Under the pieces are notes generated by a model. It was not told the DNA's origin and ran no database searches. It saw only the letters and a program-made list of their open reading frames with translations. DNA of 64,000 nucleotides from Embiotoca jacksoni (Eukaryota > Chordata > Actinopteri > Embiotocidae), in assembly GCA_022577435.1 (NCBI GenBank), contig JAKOON010000006.1:11327001-11391000 (forward strand), given 5' to 3'. The translations under genes were made by a program, and so were the position numbers. Below, piece after piece: positions 49,674 to 61,853 of the stretch. Position 1 is the first letter of the stretch; each line of letters starts with the position of its first letter.

Positions 49674-50077
49674 GATATTTGTTTTTTCATAAAGTATCAA
49701 ACAGGATTGAGTTTAAAGTGAACAGTGTCAAGAATAACCCACGAGTAATACAGAATCAATCTTGGCAAACAGCATTGCACCATGTCCCAGTAATCCCTAA
49801 TAACGCAATAATATCGAAGATAAACTGCATTTATACTCTATGTTTTTAAATTAAATCCCCCCAAAAAATCTTCCCACATCAGACATGTTTGGTAAACAAA
49901 TGCAACTCAGCAGCAATCATTATGGTGAGACAGAAAGCTTTTGCATTCGAAGACTTTTCCTGAGTCAAAATGTACATTCTGAATAATGTGTAGATTTCAT
50001 ATGGGCTTCCCCTATCTAATAGACATTTTTTTACCACAACACTTCACAGACCAGACAACTTCACATAGTAAACATAT

Positions 50078-53000
50078 CTAGAATCTTGAATATCTGGTAG
50101 AGTTGGAACCTGAAGTGTAGCCAGACTCTTTGGAGGAGGCAGGCAGCATTGGTAAGCCTGACACCGGGTCTTTCTTGCAGCGCTCCAGAGCTTGTTTGTA
50201 GTTGATCCTCTCCTTTGTGATTGGGTCCACAATATCTTTAATGTAGGTTGTCTCTGCCTGCATCTCCCTCATCATGGTGCTATCGATCATTTTGGACGCA
50301 ATGGCGTCCATGATGCTGACTCTGCGGCCAGTGTTGGGATTGACCAGCCCTCCGGTCAGGTGCTGGGCCTCCATGTAGCGAGTGGCGGTTTCCTTTGGCA
50401 TCCATCCTTTCTGAACAGCCTCTCCCACGGACAAACACTCTTTGGTCATGGGGTCTTCGACTCCAGCGAACGCTTTTTGTGCGTTGAGCAGCCTCTGGAG
50501 TTGACTGTCCTCAATGAGGCCTCTGTTTGCTGCCTTGTGAACTGTGCATCTCTCTTTGTTGCTGATATCGATGATGCCGCCTGTCGCTGCCTGAGCCTCC
50601 AGAAGCCTTTGGGCGGTACTTGGGTCGATCAGTTTACGCAGGGTGGCACCGCGTATTGTAAAGCAGGTGTCAGTGTTTGTATCCATTACTCCGGCAACTG
50701 GCTGGATTTCTTTAGTAGTGGAGAGGTCTGGGGCGGCTGATTTCACTGACGTGGTGGACTTTGGGACGATTGAGTTGAACTTGGGTTGCTTCTTATTGTC
50801 TCCCGCAACGAGCAGGGCAAACTCAGAGATAGGGATCTTGCCTTGTTTGTACTGTTGTAGATCATACTCTGTCAGACTTCCTTCTTTCAGGGCATCTCTG
50901 ATGGAGTACTGCTTTCCACTCTTGCGATCCTGCAGTACAGATGTCTCCCCATCAGGTCCCATGGAGGTGATCTCCTCCCAGTCACACTCCAGCTCCTGCA
51001 GATGGATGTACTGCTGACGATCAATCAGACCCTGCAGGTAGGCATCATAAGGAGACATGTCTTTGCCTGTTTCTGGATCCAAAATTGTGATTTTGGTGGA
51101 GACATTGGTCTCTTTGGTCCTTGTCTCTGCGTGCTCCTCTTTCTGCATGTTCAGCAGGAGTTCACGGATGGCAGTGTCTCGCAGATGGATCTTGTCTTTC
51201 TCATCAAGAATCTCCCCCTCCAGGCGTTGGACATCAGATGTCATCTTCAGGCTTTTCTGCCTGCCCATCTGCGTTCTTTCACTCATCAGTCGGCTCTGCT
51301 GCTGGAAAGACATGCCGATGTTGTGTCTCTCGGCCTCCAGTGTTCTTAATTCCCGAGTGAGGTTGTCCTTCTCCCTCTGTAAGGCATCCCTGTTCACAGT
51401 GAGGTCTGTCTCCTCTCTTGAAGTGCTGGATTTGGAGCTCATCAAAAGGTTGATTTTCTCGTTGAGACGTCTAATTTCATCCTCCAAGTCCTGTCTGGCA
51501 AATCTATTCTGTGACACCTGTTCCCTCAGGTGATCCCTCTCGGCCTCAACAGCCTGGTCTTTCTCAACACGGACAACCTCTTTGTATATCGTCTTTTCAC
51601 CAGACTTCTCTTTCTGCAGGATCTTTAGCTTTAGAGTGATGTTGTGGATCTCTCTCTGAGCACGCAGACTATCACTGGTTTCCTTGTCCATGTCTGACCG
51701 CAGGCCGTTTGTCATTCTTTCCAGTTTTGGGTCTCTCTCAACCTTCAGTACCTCCTCGACAACTATGCTTTCCTCGACAGGAGGTGGCGCATTCTCCAGC
51801 TGCGTGATGCGCAGTCGAATTTCTCTGAGTTCAGACTCGGCTTGAATCCTTTTTTGGCGCTCGTCGCTGTCTCTGAGGAGCCTCTCTTTGTCTTCCACCG
51901 TTGTTTTATACTGCTGTAGCTCCAGATCCATACGACGCCGGTTCTTTACTTCGTCATCCAGGCTCCTGCTGAGCCTGTCGTGCTCGACTGTTTGCCTTGG
52001 ATCCCTCTGTAAACGCAGAACCTCTTGCACAACCACTTTCTCCTCCGGCTTCTGTCTCTCCAACAGGATGTATTTGTTTTGCAGGTCAAACACCATCTCT
52101 TCAATGGAGCGCCGCAGCTGTGCTTCTTCACGCACGTCCCTTCTCAAGCGATCAGCTTCTTTCTCCAGTAGAGGATCAGGCTGATACTTAATGAGTTCTT
52201 TGGTGACAAGTTTGGTCTCTACCTTGGACTTTTCAGCCTTCCACTCATCTCTCTCTTTCCTGAGCAGCCTCACCTGGTCCTCGAGGGAGTTGTAATTCGT
52301 GTGTAAATGGTTCACCTGATCATTGAGCCTCTGAATCTCTCTCTCATTTTCAGGGCTTCTCTCCTCTTTGACCACCTCTTGGAGAACTTCCTTCAGCTCC
52401 ATCTTGGGCTTCTTTGAACGGAGAACATTCAGTTCAGTCGAGAGATGGGTGATCTCCCTCTCAAGGTCAGAACTCTGCTTGCCGGAGTCTTGTATGTCTT
52501 TCCGGAGCCGCATAATCTCCACCTCTGTGCTTGGGTCTATCCGGTAGATCTCATTAACAATTTCCTTCATCTCGATTTTTGGCTTCCAGTCTTGAACATC
52601 TCTGTAGCGGCTGTGGAGTTCCATCACTTCTCTGGACAAGGAGTTGTTATCAATCCTCTCTTTCTCCAGACTTGTTTGAATATTTTTCGACTCGTTGATA
52701 AGGTCTGGGTCTTGTTCGATCTGTTTCACCTCTTTAGTGATGATCTTAGGCTGGATGTTAGGAATCATCCTCTCAAGTGAATTAATCTGACTCCTGGTCT
52801 GGAAGATTTCATCATTGATGAGCTTGGTCTTGTTGGACTCATCTGAAATTTCCGTCTCAAATGTGCGCACTGCTCTCATCATCTCTGGGTTCTTTTCCAC
52901 TTTAACCACTTCCTTCTTAACAACCTTCTCTTTGATGGGAGGTTTCTTCTGCTGGAGAATAGTGACTTCTGTCTTCATCTGAATCTGCTCCCCATCTCTC

Positions 53001-53476
53001 ACTCGAATATCATCTCTCATCCTTGCTATTTCGTCTCTAAACTTGGCAGCCTCTACATCCAGCTGGGGATCTTTCTCAAACTCTGTTACCTCTCTGGTCA
53101 CAAGTTTTGGTTTGGTGTTTTTGAGGGTGTCCTCCAGGATGGTGATTTTCTTGTTCAACACCTCAATTTCTGTCTGGGTGGTGCTATGCTTCAGGACCTC
53201 CCCGTGAAGTATGTTTTGCAGGTCAGCCAAATCACTTTCCAGCTTTGGGTCGCGGTAGTAATGCAGGACTTCTTTCTCCTCAACACGCTCCACTCCTCTG
53301 CGACTCTTCAGAGACATCATCCTCTCTTTGAAGTTTCTCAGGTCCATCTCAGAATGAGTTGTCCTGTCCTTCTCTTCGTTCAGCTCTTTTTGCAGACTGT
53401 CCAACTCAAAGGAACTCCTCTGCTGGCTTTCAAGCTGCACCTGTTGCGTTGCCACCAGCTGAACTTTCTCTTCATT
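50078..53476 (-). CDS. evpl: Giant last exon of evpl: rod, linker and plakin repeats
   Basis: One 3399-base exon encodes the last 1132 residues, entering with acceptor CTGCTGCAG|AATGAAG. The first two thirds are a charged heptad-type coiled coil with a regular KEV...E.DP.L motif. TNVSTKITILDPETGKDMSP begins the linker, which is followed by about five plakin-type units (ATGGIIDISNKERCTVHKA; VEDPMTKECLSVGEAVQKGW; LTGGLVNPNTGRRVSIMDAI). The end is a Ser-rich tail, GYTSGSNSTRYSRF. Several long plus-strand open frames across this exon are shadows of its codon bias. Confidence 0.97.
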   Translation of the reverse strand, partial: NEEKVQLVATQQVQLESQQRSSFELDSLQKELNEEKDRTTHSEMDLRNFKERMMSLKSRRGVERVEEKEVLHYYRDPKLESDLADLQNILHGEVLKHSTTQTEIEVLNKKITILEDTLKNTKPKLVTREVTEFEKDPQLDVEAAKFRDEIARMRDDIRVRDGEQIQMKTEVTILQQKKPPIKEKVVKKEVVKVEKNPEMMRAVRTFETEISDESNKTKLINDEIFQTRSQINSLERMIPNIQPKIITKEVKQIEQDPDLINESKNIQTSLEKERIDNNSLSREVMELHSRYRDVQDWKPKIEMKEIVNEIYRIDPSTEVEIMRLRKDIQDSGKQSSDLEREITHLSTELNVLRSKKPKMELKEVLQEVVKEERSPENEREIQRLNDQVNHLHTNYNSLEDQVRLLRKERDEWKAEKSKVETKLVTKELIKYQPDPLLEKEADRLRRDVREEAQLRRSIEEMVFDLQNKYILLERQKPEEKVVVQEVLRLQRDPRQTVEHDRLSRSLDDEVKNRRRMDLELQQYKTTVEDKERLLRDSDERQKRIQAESELREIRLRITQLENAPPPVEESIVVEEVLKVERDPKLERMTNGLRSDMDKETSDSLRAQREIHNITLKLKILQKEKSGEKTIYKEVVRVEKDQAVEAERDHLREQVSQNRFARQDLEDEIRRLNEKINLLMSSKSSTSREETDLTVNRDALQREKDNLTRELRTLEAERHNIGMSFQQQSRLMSERTQMGRQKSLKMTSDVQRLEGEILDEKDKIHLRDTAIRELLLNMQKEEHAETRTKETNVSTKITILDPETGKDMSPYDAYLQGLIDRQQYIHLQELECDWEEITSMGPDGETSVLQDRKSGKQYSIRDALKEGSLTEYDLQQYKQGKIPISEFALLVAGDNKKQPKFNSIVPKSTTSVKSAAPDLSTTKEIQPVAGVMDTNTDTCFTIRGATLRKLIDPSTAQRLLEAQAATGGIIDISNKERCTVHKAANRGLIEDSQLQRLLNAQKAFAGVEDPMTKECLSVGEAVQKGWMPKETATRYMEAQHLTGGLVNPNTGRRVSIMDAIASKMIDSTMMREMQAETTYIKDIVDPITKERINYKQALERCKKDPVSGLPMLPASSKESGYTSGSNSTRYSRF

Positions 53477-56400
53477 CTGCAGCAGGAAAAGCAAATTTAT
53501 TGGCCAATAAGTTGTGATGTGATTTGTGATGTAGCTTTAGCTTTATGAAGAACATAAATTATAGTGAAAAACTCATATAAAGAAAAATAAATGATTTTCA
53601 TTCATGTTTTTTTCTTACTTGTGAAATTAGATTCTTAGCCAAGCTCATCTGTTTTTGGCGTTGGGTGTTTTCAGCTGTTGCTTCAGCAAAACGGTTCATC
53701 AGATCTTTTTCCTGTAATAAACGAGCCATCAATCACATTGACTTTTTAATAAATGTAACAAAGTCACATTATGTTAAAACCATATCAAAATTACCTCTTT
53801 ATGAACAGAATCGGAAAGTGTGAGCATACGAGGCTTCTTTGCAACTGTGGTGCCGGCATCCTCAAGTGTACTGTTGTATTTGTCAACGTTGGCCTCGTAC
53901 TCCTGTAGAGATATGAAGAGGCCTTCAGGTTCTTTCATTTATTATTTAACTGCTATTTGTGCTCCATTTATAACTTAATTTTTGAATGGGTTAAAAAGAA
54001 CATTATTTTGTTTGTAGTGGTAAAATTAGAGATGATTTCTTTACAGTTTTAATCCTTAAAATCACGAATGTATTTGATAATTTATATAATGAATGTCATA
54101 TGTATATTATTCTATATTCTATTTTAATCTTACATTAAGTAGATACTGCAGGTCTTGAGAGAGGACAGCCACTCTGTCAATGTCATTTTCCTTCCGCTGC
54201 AGGTCATCCATCAACCTCTACAGAGAAAGGTTTAACAGACATTAATCGCTTTAAGTTATTGATATTGTCTCATGAATGTTGAAAACATGATAAATGAAAG
54301 AAAAAGAGAAGGAGTGGATGTTCCACATGGTACTTTTGTATAGTTAGGGAGACAATCTCACCTCTTGAGAGCCCTGCTTAGCAGTGACCTGGGACAGATC
54401 GTCATTGCTGTTTATCTGGTTTGTTGGCAGGTTGTTCAGGAATGAGTTCAGGGATTTGCTTGTGGTCTGGAACTCCTGGTTCTTGGTTGCAGCCTCTTGT
54501 AAAATGTTGCCTCTGCAAGGAATATGACAGGTATGAACTTAAATGTAGTCTGCCTGTTTCTCAGTAAAGTAGCAAAGTTTTGCACACTGTTGCACGGGTT
54601 GCATACTGTATTTTCTATCTGTCAGCAGTCAAACCAAAAACGATTCTCCGTTTCCCTGTTGAATGTTTTAAATGAGCTGAGGAGGAAAAACTATCTGGAT
54701 TTCACAATATTAAAAAAGGAACATTTTATATACATAGCAAAAATATGTATGCAATATGCTTGTTCTCATCCCAATCCCTCTGATTTATCTTGTGACTCCT
54801 TGGTCCTTGCGACTAATCACAGTTGTAGGAGATGAAATGACCCATCAAACTAATTGATTAGATTAATAAATATTTGTCTAAGTGAAACCTGCTGCTGTTT
54901 GGCTTTCAGTTGACCCTGTTAACTCACCTTTCCTTCAGCTGGTTGGCGACGTTCATGTAACGGTTCTGCAGCTGCTTGACCTCTGTTCTCTGGCGCTGGA
55001 TGTCGGGGCAGTACTCCTGGTAGCCCTGCTGAAGGGAGCTGCACAGCTGCTCTGTTGTCTCCAGATCCTGACTCAGCGTCTTTATGTCCTCCTGAGCTGC
55101 TGCCACGGACTTTTGTTGGGACTGAATACAACGAAGGAGACATTGAGGTTATAAATGTCCAAATCTAAGTTGTGTAGAGGAAGGGCCTTCAGCTTTTTAG
55201 AGATGCGGTTTTAAAGGACTGCAGAGAAGCAAACTTCTATACCTGAATGTCCTCTACGCAGGCTTGAATTCCATTTGGGCCGTCAGGGATTGGACCAGCT
55301 TCACTCAGCTTTTTCTCAAACCCAGAGACAAGACCATCCGCCTTCTTAATCTGACTCTGCAGGTTGAGAGACGAGTTTGCTCTGAAAGAAAGATGAATGA
55401 AGTGGTAAGTGTTCTGAGATTATCAAATTAAGTAACAGAGCTCGACAAAGACAGACAGATGAAAAGCTCTAAAATATGACAGGTGTCATACAACAGAAAA
55501 GAAATAACATTTTCCATTTTAAAACCTGCACTATATTTTCATTGTAAATTAAACCCTTTGCATTTGTGCAATTCCCCCCTCTCCACAAACAAAAAAACAC
55601 AACCCACTTACTTCTTATTGTAGAGGTCAGCCAGTGCAGCGATGCTGTCATACTTGTTGTTGGCAGCAGTGAGTTTGAGTGGCAGTGCAGATGAAGTACC
55701 ACTGGGGTCTTTAGACAGGAGTGGCTGCAGGTTGGCCTGTGCTTCCTGCTTCTGCTGCTGCAGAGCTTTCAGTGCCTTGGCAGCTTCCTGTAAAGGGCAA
55801 ATATTTAAATACTTTAATTAATACATGGATTTATCAAGAATTAGATTTGCAGCTCTTCACACATTTCAAAAAGAGCAGACTGAAAAAAAATGTCTGCAGA
55901 AAACAAACTAACACGATCTATAACAGATTAAATTAATTGTCAGTGTTGATTTAAGCTTATTTGTCTCACCTCCTGCTTCTTCAGCCTGTCGGACAGATCT
56001 CCAGCCGGATCAGTGCGACTCAGTGGAGCTCGCAGGCGGTTCAGCATGCTCTCCTCTACGTAGGCCAGGTCACCGTCCAGCTGGTCCAGCTGCTGAGTCA
56101 GGGCCGTTACTTTCGGGTCCAGTGGGGCAGAAGACACTGGGGCTGAAGGAGGAAACAGAGATGTTAGTTCTTTCACTGATCTGATCATGACCTTAAAACT
56201 ATTTGTGCATGTAGAAAACATGTATCATTGTTTATAGAACCAATGAATGAATTAAGATACTTTTACATTTAATTCATAGACAACCACCTGATTGTTGTAG
56301 CCTGGAGACATCTGATTTGTGGTTCTTAAGGGATGCTGCCAGAGCAACTCTTCTCTTCTTGATGTCTGTCAGTTCACTGCCCAAACTATTGAATTAAAAT

Positions 56401-59400
56401 CATGGAAAAAGAGGGACAGAAAAAAGGAACAGCATTACTGACAAGCTCTTGCATTGTTGGTTTTCATTGTATAGTAAAACAGGTTTGTGCTACTTACAGG
56501 TCCACTTTGTCAATGGCCTCAGGGTTAGGTGGTGGAATCTGGAAGCAAACTCCTGGGAAGGTACTTGTCACCCCATTAGTGGAGACAATATCCCAGTTCT
56601 CATCTGAGTTTGATTTCAGGGTGAACTTCTCCCCTCTCGACAGAGAAGCCTAGATAATGATGAAGGATAGATAAGAAAATAAAATCACTGTCTGGAGGCC
56701 AAAGACTTAAGAGAAATGTGTAAAGACCAACTGAGCCGAAACACCTCAGCTGCAGATGTTCCACAGTCTAGATTTCTGTATCTTATATTTGATAAAGATT
56801 CAAGCTCCACCTTGTCTGTCTCCCAGTCACACAGGGCCTCCACTGTGACAGGTCTGTTTGAGGTATTGCGTCGGAGTTTCAGAGGAGCGATGGTGGTGCT
56901 GCGTCTCCTCAGGTCGGCCAGTAGCTGCTCACAGTTCTGCACAGCCTTCTCCTCCCCCTGGTGGGAATAAAAACACAGCGGAAAATATAGTTATGTCATA
57001 GAAATAAATCCACACTTTAGACATGATCCAATAGTCTTTATTCAAGCTTTTATCCTTAAATACTGTTTTAATACAGTTGTTGAACTTGAAGAATCCTCAA
57101 CACCCAGAAAATAGTGAAATATTCTGTCAAATGTATTTCTGTTTTCTCCTCTATTTAAACTTTGTAAAGCTGTTGGAATATGGCCTTATTTATTTGTGGA
57201 TTAGTTGTTTGTTGATTTTTTTTTTTTTTTTTTCCCTAATGTAAGTTTTGTACTTTTTTTTTTTTAGCTCTTTTAGGTTTTTCAATCAGATATCACAAAG
57301 GAATGTGCTGTTGAATTTTTTTTTTTCTCCTTTTAGCATTTCAGTATTTGATACCTCTGTCTTCTTATCCCACCTTTTAGCTCTCTTTTTTCCTATTTCT
57401 TATTTTCTTCTTAAAGTTTTTTTTATCAGCTCGCTGTCCAACTTTCCCTGTCACTCTTCTATAATTCTTAAACGATAGTTTGTAACAGTAAACATGCTTA
57501 ATTTTCTTCTTCCAGTACTTGATTCTGTAATCGTGACTGTAAAAGCACCTCCAGCTGCAGCAGTGTCTCCGAGTTGTTCTTTTTGCTGATAGACTTGGGG
57601 TCCAGGCTGTTGTTGAGTTTGGTCAGTGTCTCTGAGAGCTGCTCAGTGTCCATTTGATACTGGAGAAAGCACAAAATATTTTTTATTTTTCTAATAAACC
57701 TGAAGAAAGTGCCTAACATGAAAATACATTTGGAGCATCAAAAAAGTCACAAAATCATCTCATGTCCTCACATATACTGAAAAATTTGTGAAGCAGTCTG
57801 TCCCACCTTTTTGAATTCCTCCACGTTGTCCAGATGTGTCTCCTGACAAATGCACAGATTGAGGAATTTCTGCCACTCGTTTCGTACATCATCTCTCTGA
57901 GCCTGAAAATGTAACGCAGAGAGTTAACTTGGATTTAAATGGAATTCAATATGGCTTTTAGAGAGCGAAAATTATGATGTTTACAAATAGAGATTTGGGG
58001 TTTTTAAGTTTTGCCTACCTTTATTGTGGCACTAGCAGGGTGCTTCAGTTCAATGATTCTGTCTCCTTCATCCTGGAGTTTGTTCACCTCGCTCTCGTGT
58101 AACAGCAGGCTGTTGTTCTTGAAGTTCTGATTGGGATTGAATTAAAGTAGCGTCATTTATGTGTCTGATCATCGAAGCAAAGAACAAACATCGTCCATCA
58201 TTTCAAACAAGCCACAACATATCATTACTGAGACATGGACGTTGCCAGGGATGATATTTTTCACTGCTCAGGTTTAACAACACATCAGTCCTGACCTCAT
58301 ACTGCCTGCGAATGTCAGGCGGGTCCACCATGCGGTCACTCCATTCCTGCTTCTTGATCTTGTCCTGTTCTTCTTCCAGGAAGGCCAGTTCCTTGTTGCC
58401 GCTCTGCATGTACTCGTACAGGCTGTTCAGGTAGTGCCGACGCCACTTGGAGTTGTCCTGAGGAGAGCAGGAATAACAGTAAATAAATTCCAGGTAAGTA
58501 TTTGTAAGTCACATTTTAACAACAAGGAAATTAAAATTGCTTTAATTAAAACATAAAAGAATAAATGTGAAAGCAACATTAGACAAAGGATGAAATTAAA
58601 AAGAGTTAAAAGAGTAAAGGTTACAGTGCAGTGTAAGAACTGAGTAATTATTTGATTGAATAAAAGGCAGTGACAACCAGAAAAAGTTCTGAAAGTGCAA
58701 ACTAGGAGACATTTGAAGTTGATATTGAACTTTATTCTTTGTATTTCTCATCGAGAAACCAAAAGCAGGGGAATAGCTAAAAATTTGCTTCATTATTATG
58801 GAATTTAATTCACTAATGAACTAAATTAATTAAATCTGAGACACTTGACAAAAGATCAAACTTTTGTTCTAAATAATTAGGTGAATGGGTAAACATATAT
58901 TTTGTTTTGATCCACCAATTAAGTAATTATTCATTGTCATTATATTCAAGGATTTTCATCATAAAAATAAAAAAAATAAACTATAAATTTGTGAACAAAC
59001 AAACTCACCAGTAGATTATTGTACTGTTTCTTCAGTGCTGTATATTTCTCCTACAAGACAAGACAGCAACATGTATCATAGGTTCAAACATTGTTTTAGA
59101 AGAAAGCTGCAGAAGATAAATGCACACTCAGACTATCATGTGAGCATGTTTTCATGTAAACATGCGTGCTCACCTTGCTGCCAGCAGAGCTGACACACAG
59201 CTGTGAGTTGTAAGATTCGATCTCTTTGTGCAGGATGTTGTGAGCGGCGACCTGTTTCTCCAGGTCGGTCATGGTGGGGCCGTATTCCTCCGAGTTTGCC
59301 AGTTTCTGAGAGCACAGACACCACAGGAACACAGTCAGTGGTATGTAGAGACAAAATAACCTGTCAGGCCGAGGCACACAACAGTTGTGCTGTTAACAAA

Positions 59401-61853
59401 CTGAACCCTGTTTGATGGGTGTATTACAGGGAAAGGACAACTTGTAAAGCATAATGTCTAGTATGTACTACCTGTAGAGCAGGAATGAAGTTCTCTTCTG
59501 TTATAATGAGTTTAAAGGATGAGGTTGGAGTTTTTGGTGGGGTTTTTTTATTGTCATGCAGTCGAATGAAAAGCCCAAAATCAAACTATGCCCCTGTCTG
59601 TGGCCCTTTCACTTCCCTACTGCAGATTTCAGTCTTCAAATAAAGTCACGGATATGAAGTTTCAATAAACCTCTAAAGCCTCGTTGGGGATTATTTTCAA
59701 ATTAACAAAACATTAAGGGCCTGATTTACTCAAATCTCAAATAAAGGGTACAAATTGCGTGTTCCTTCCAAAGGTTTGCAAAAAAATTTTGCACCCGTTT
59801 TGCGGGTGATTTACTAAAAGTAATTACGTCATTGAAATCAGGTGCAAATCGCAAAGGGGTTTGCGCGTGTTAAAGTGATTCCTGCAATGGAAAACAGAGC
59901 GACTGCAAAAGGAAAAGGAAATCTGATCCCATTGAAATTAAGAAATATAAATATAACAAGAACAAAATTCTATATAGGAGATTATTAACAAGAAAGTCAA
60001 TACTTTGGGAAAAAAACAAAAGGCGAATAAAAGGCTAAATAATAGAACGTCGGCAAATAAAAGAGGAGGGACGGTGGATGAGATCCTCTAACAAACACTG
60101 ATCAGCAGGTCCAGATCTTTCTGTGATGACCAGGTGACTTTTCACTTAGTGCCTCGCGAGTGCTCGTGAACCTTATGAAGCTACCTGTGAATTCTGAGGG
60201 ACACATTCAGGACATGTGACAGCAAATCTGAATAACAGGACTGGGTGGGACATCCAAGCAGCTACACGCTGGAACGACCCAGAAGCCGGACAATGCTGAG
60301 TCGCAAGAAGCTTATTAATTGATGGTATTTCGTGGCTCCTCCGTGTTGTTGGCTGTCAATCATCCTTCAGTTTATTCAATAACTCAGAAATGTCATCGCT
60401 GGACAACACTATGTCTGAATAATTTTTCCCTCTGTCATCTCAGAAATGTTTCCACAGGTGTAAAACCACATTCTCAACGTATTCTTTGGTTTCCCTGCGT
60501 CTCCTTCTCACCACAATAAGAGCAGTCGTCTCTCCAGATTTGCGCACCTGATTAATACGTTCCTTTCAGTCATACTAAAATACACACACAATCACTTCTC
60601 CTATTTCTACTTTCAGGTTTAGTAAATATCGTTGCAGGTGCAACATTTTTCTATTTGCAGTATTTTGCACCTTCAAGCAGAAACGCCCAATATTGCATGT
60701 GCATTCAGGCAAACACGCAAAATGGACACCGTGTATTAAATTGCACATTTCAAAAGATGCAATCCTCACTGCACGTTGTTAGTCGATCTGCTTGGACATC
60801 TTTTTGCGGCCGGTGTGGAATTTGCACGTAATTTTACACACGCAAACGTTTAGTGAATCAGGCCCTAAGTTCACAAGTAAGTACTTAGAGCAGCAGGATG
60901 ATGTGTGTGAGATCAAATCAAAATACGAGTTTTAATAGTTTTTAGACAACAGTGGAGCTCTGTGGCACAGAGGAATAGAAAATACTGTGTCAGACTCTGG
61001 CTGCAGAGATAATACATGTCATTGTGAACAATTCATCACTGGTTTGGTCTTTTTACAGCACAAATATAAAACTCTGCTGATTTGATCCTTATAGATGTTC
61101 AGGCAATGTTACTGTACTTACTTGCTTGTCATTCAAAACGGGGGCCCAGTCGATTCTAGGCATCAGCGACACATCGTCAATCTGCTCGTAGATGTCTCGG
61201 TAGAAGGCACAGTCCTTCAGCCAGCGCTCATGGAGTTGGATGACGCTGGAGTCACCGGAGAAACAAAGAACTCCGGTTAATATCTGTGACGGCCAAATGT
61301 ATTCAATATCAAATGGACAAATAAATTAATGAATAAGATACCTGAAATAAAAAAATTGAATGGTGCAAATTATATTATAAACATTTTGTTGTTTTAAAGC
61401 TAAAGCCTGCTGTATGCTGCCTTAAACCTTCAGAGATAGCTGAGGGGCCCCACTTCACACCACTGAGCAGCTTCCCTGATTCCTCTGTTCTGTATCAACT
61501 CACTCGCTCTCTATCTCTCTGGCTTGAGGGTGTTTGAGCTTCTTGGCTTTGTCAACATTCAGGAAGAGGTCCTGGATCAGACCTTCAGCTTCACCCAGCT
61601 TTCCTGAGATCACAGTCTGATGCTGAAGCTGCTGTTCTTTCTTGTCATTTTCAGCATCCTGGAGGAAGTAAAAGAACAGAGGTGAGCAGGTGATCGGACA
61701 TAAAAGGACATCAGAGCATCAGTGTGTGTTTCAGTGTGTTTGTTTGTTCTCACCACAGCTAGCAGCTCCTCCGACCGCAAGATGTCTTTCTCCACCTGAT
61801 CGGCATTTTTTTGCATCTGGGCGATCAGCAAGGCCAAGCTACTGGCCTGGGAC
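50078..61853 (-). CDS. evpl: Envoplakin, 5' end beyond the window (21 exons)
   Basis: Exons in transcript order: 61853-61754, 61658-61504, 61245-61122, 59305-59174, 59050-59009, 58457-58296, 58126-58019, 57902-57807, 57659-57519, 56957-56811, 56649-56498, 56385-56288, 56142-55970, 55787-55612, 55381-55243, 55121-54928, 54512-54362, 54217-54134, 53902-53795, 53711-53619, 53476-50078. About 1990 residues are visible; human EVPL has 2033, so roughly the first 40 are missing. The order is spectrin-repeat plakin domain (LALLIAQMQKNADQVEKDIL; LKHPQAREIE), an SH3-like segment in exon 56649-56498, then, mostly in the last exon, a coiled-coil rod, a linker (LQELECDWEEI) and plakin repeats (LLEAQAATGGI; RLLNAQKAFAG). 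The presence of plakin repeats excludes periplakin. Envoplakin joins desmosomes to keratin filaments and is a cornified-envelope precursor in mammals. Confidence 0.96.
53477..61121 (-). other. evpl: evpl introns between mapped exons
   Basis: Most are short (80-600 bases) and AT-rich with no feature. The larger ones are 54513-54927, 56958-57518 (a T-rich tract at about 57210-57330), 58458-59008 and 59306-61121. The last holds a Harbinger-type short element. Confidence 0.6.
59717..60865. mobile_element. PIF/Harbinger-type non-autonomous element
   Basis: Inverted ends GGGCCTGATTTACT (59717) and AGTGAATCAGGCCC (to 60865), with one mismatch in the first 14 bases, are flanked by the 3-bp duplication TAA (59714-59716 and 60866-60868). 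TWA target sites of 3 bp are typical of PIF/Harbinger elements. Subterminal parts are rich in TTGCAC/GTGCAA and GCAAA words on both sides. The 1149-bp body has no intact transposase frame. It lies in an evpl intron. Confidence 0.88.

Noticed and set aside
50192..53548. Several plus-strand frames of 60-182 codons
   Set aside because: All lie opposite the giant evpl exon, whose skewed Glu/Lys/Arg/Leu codon use leaves antisense frames open.
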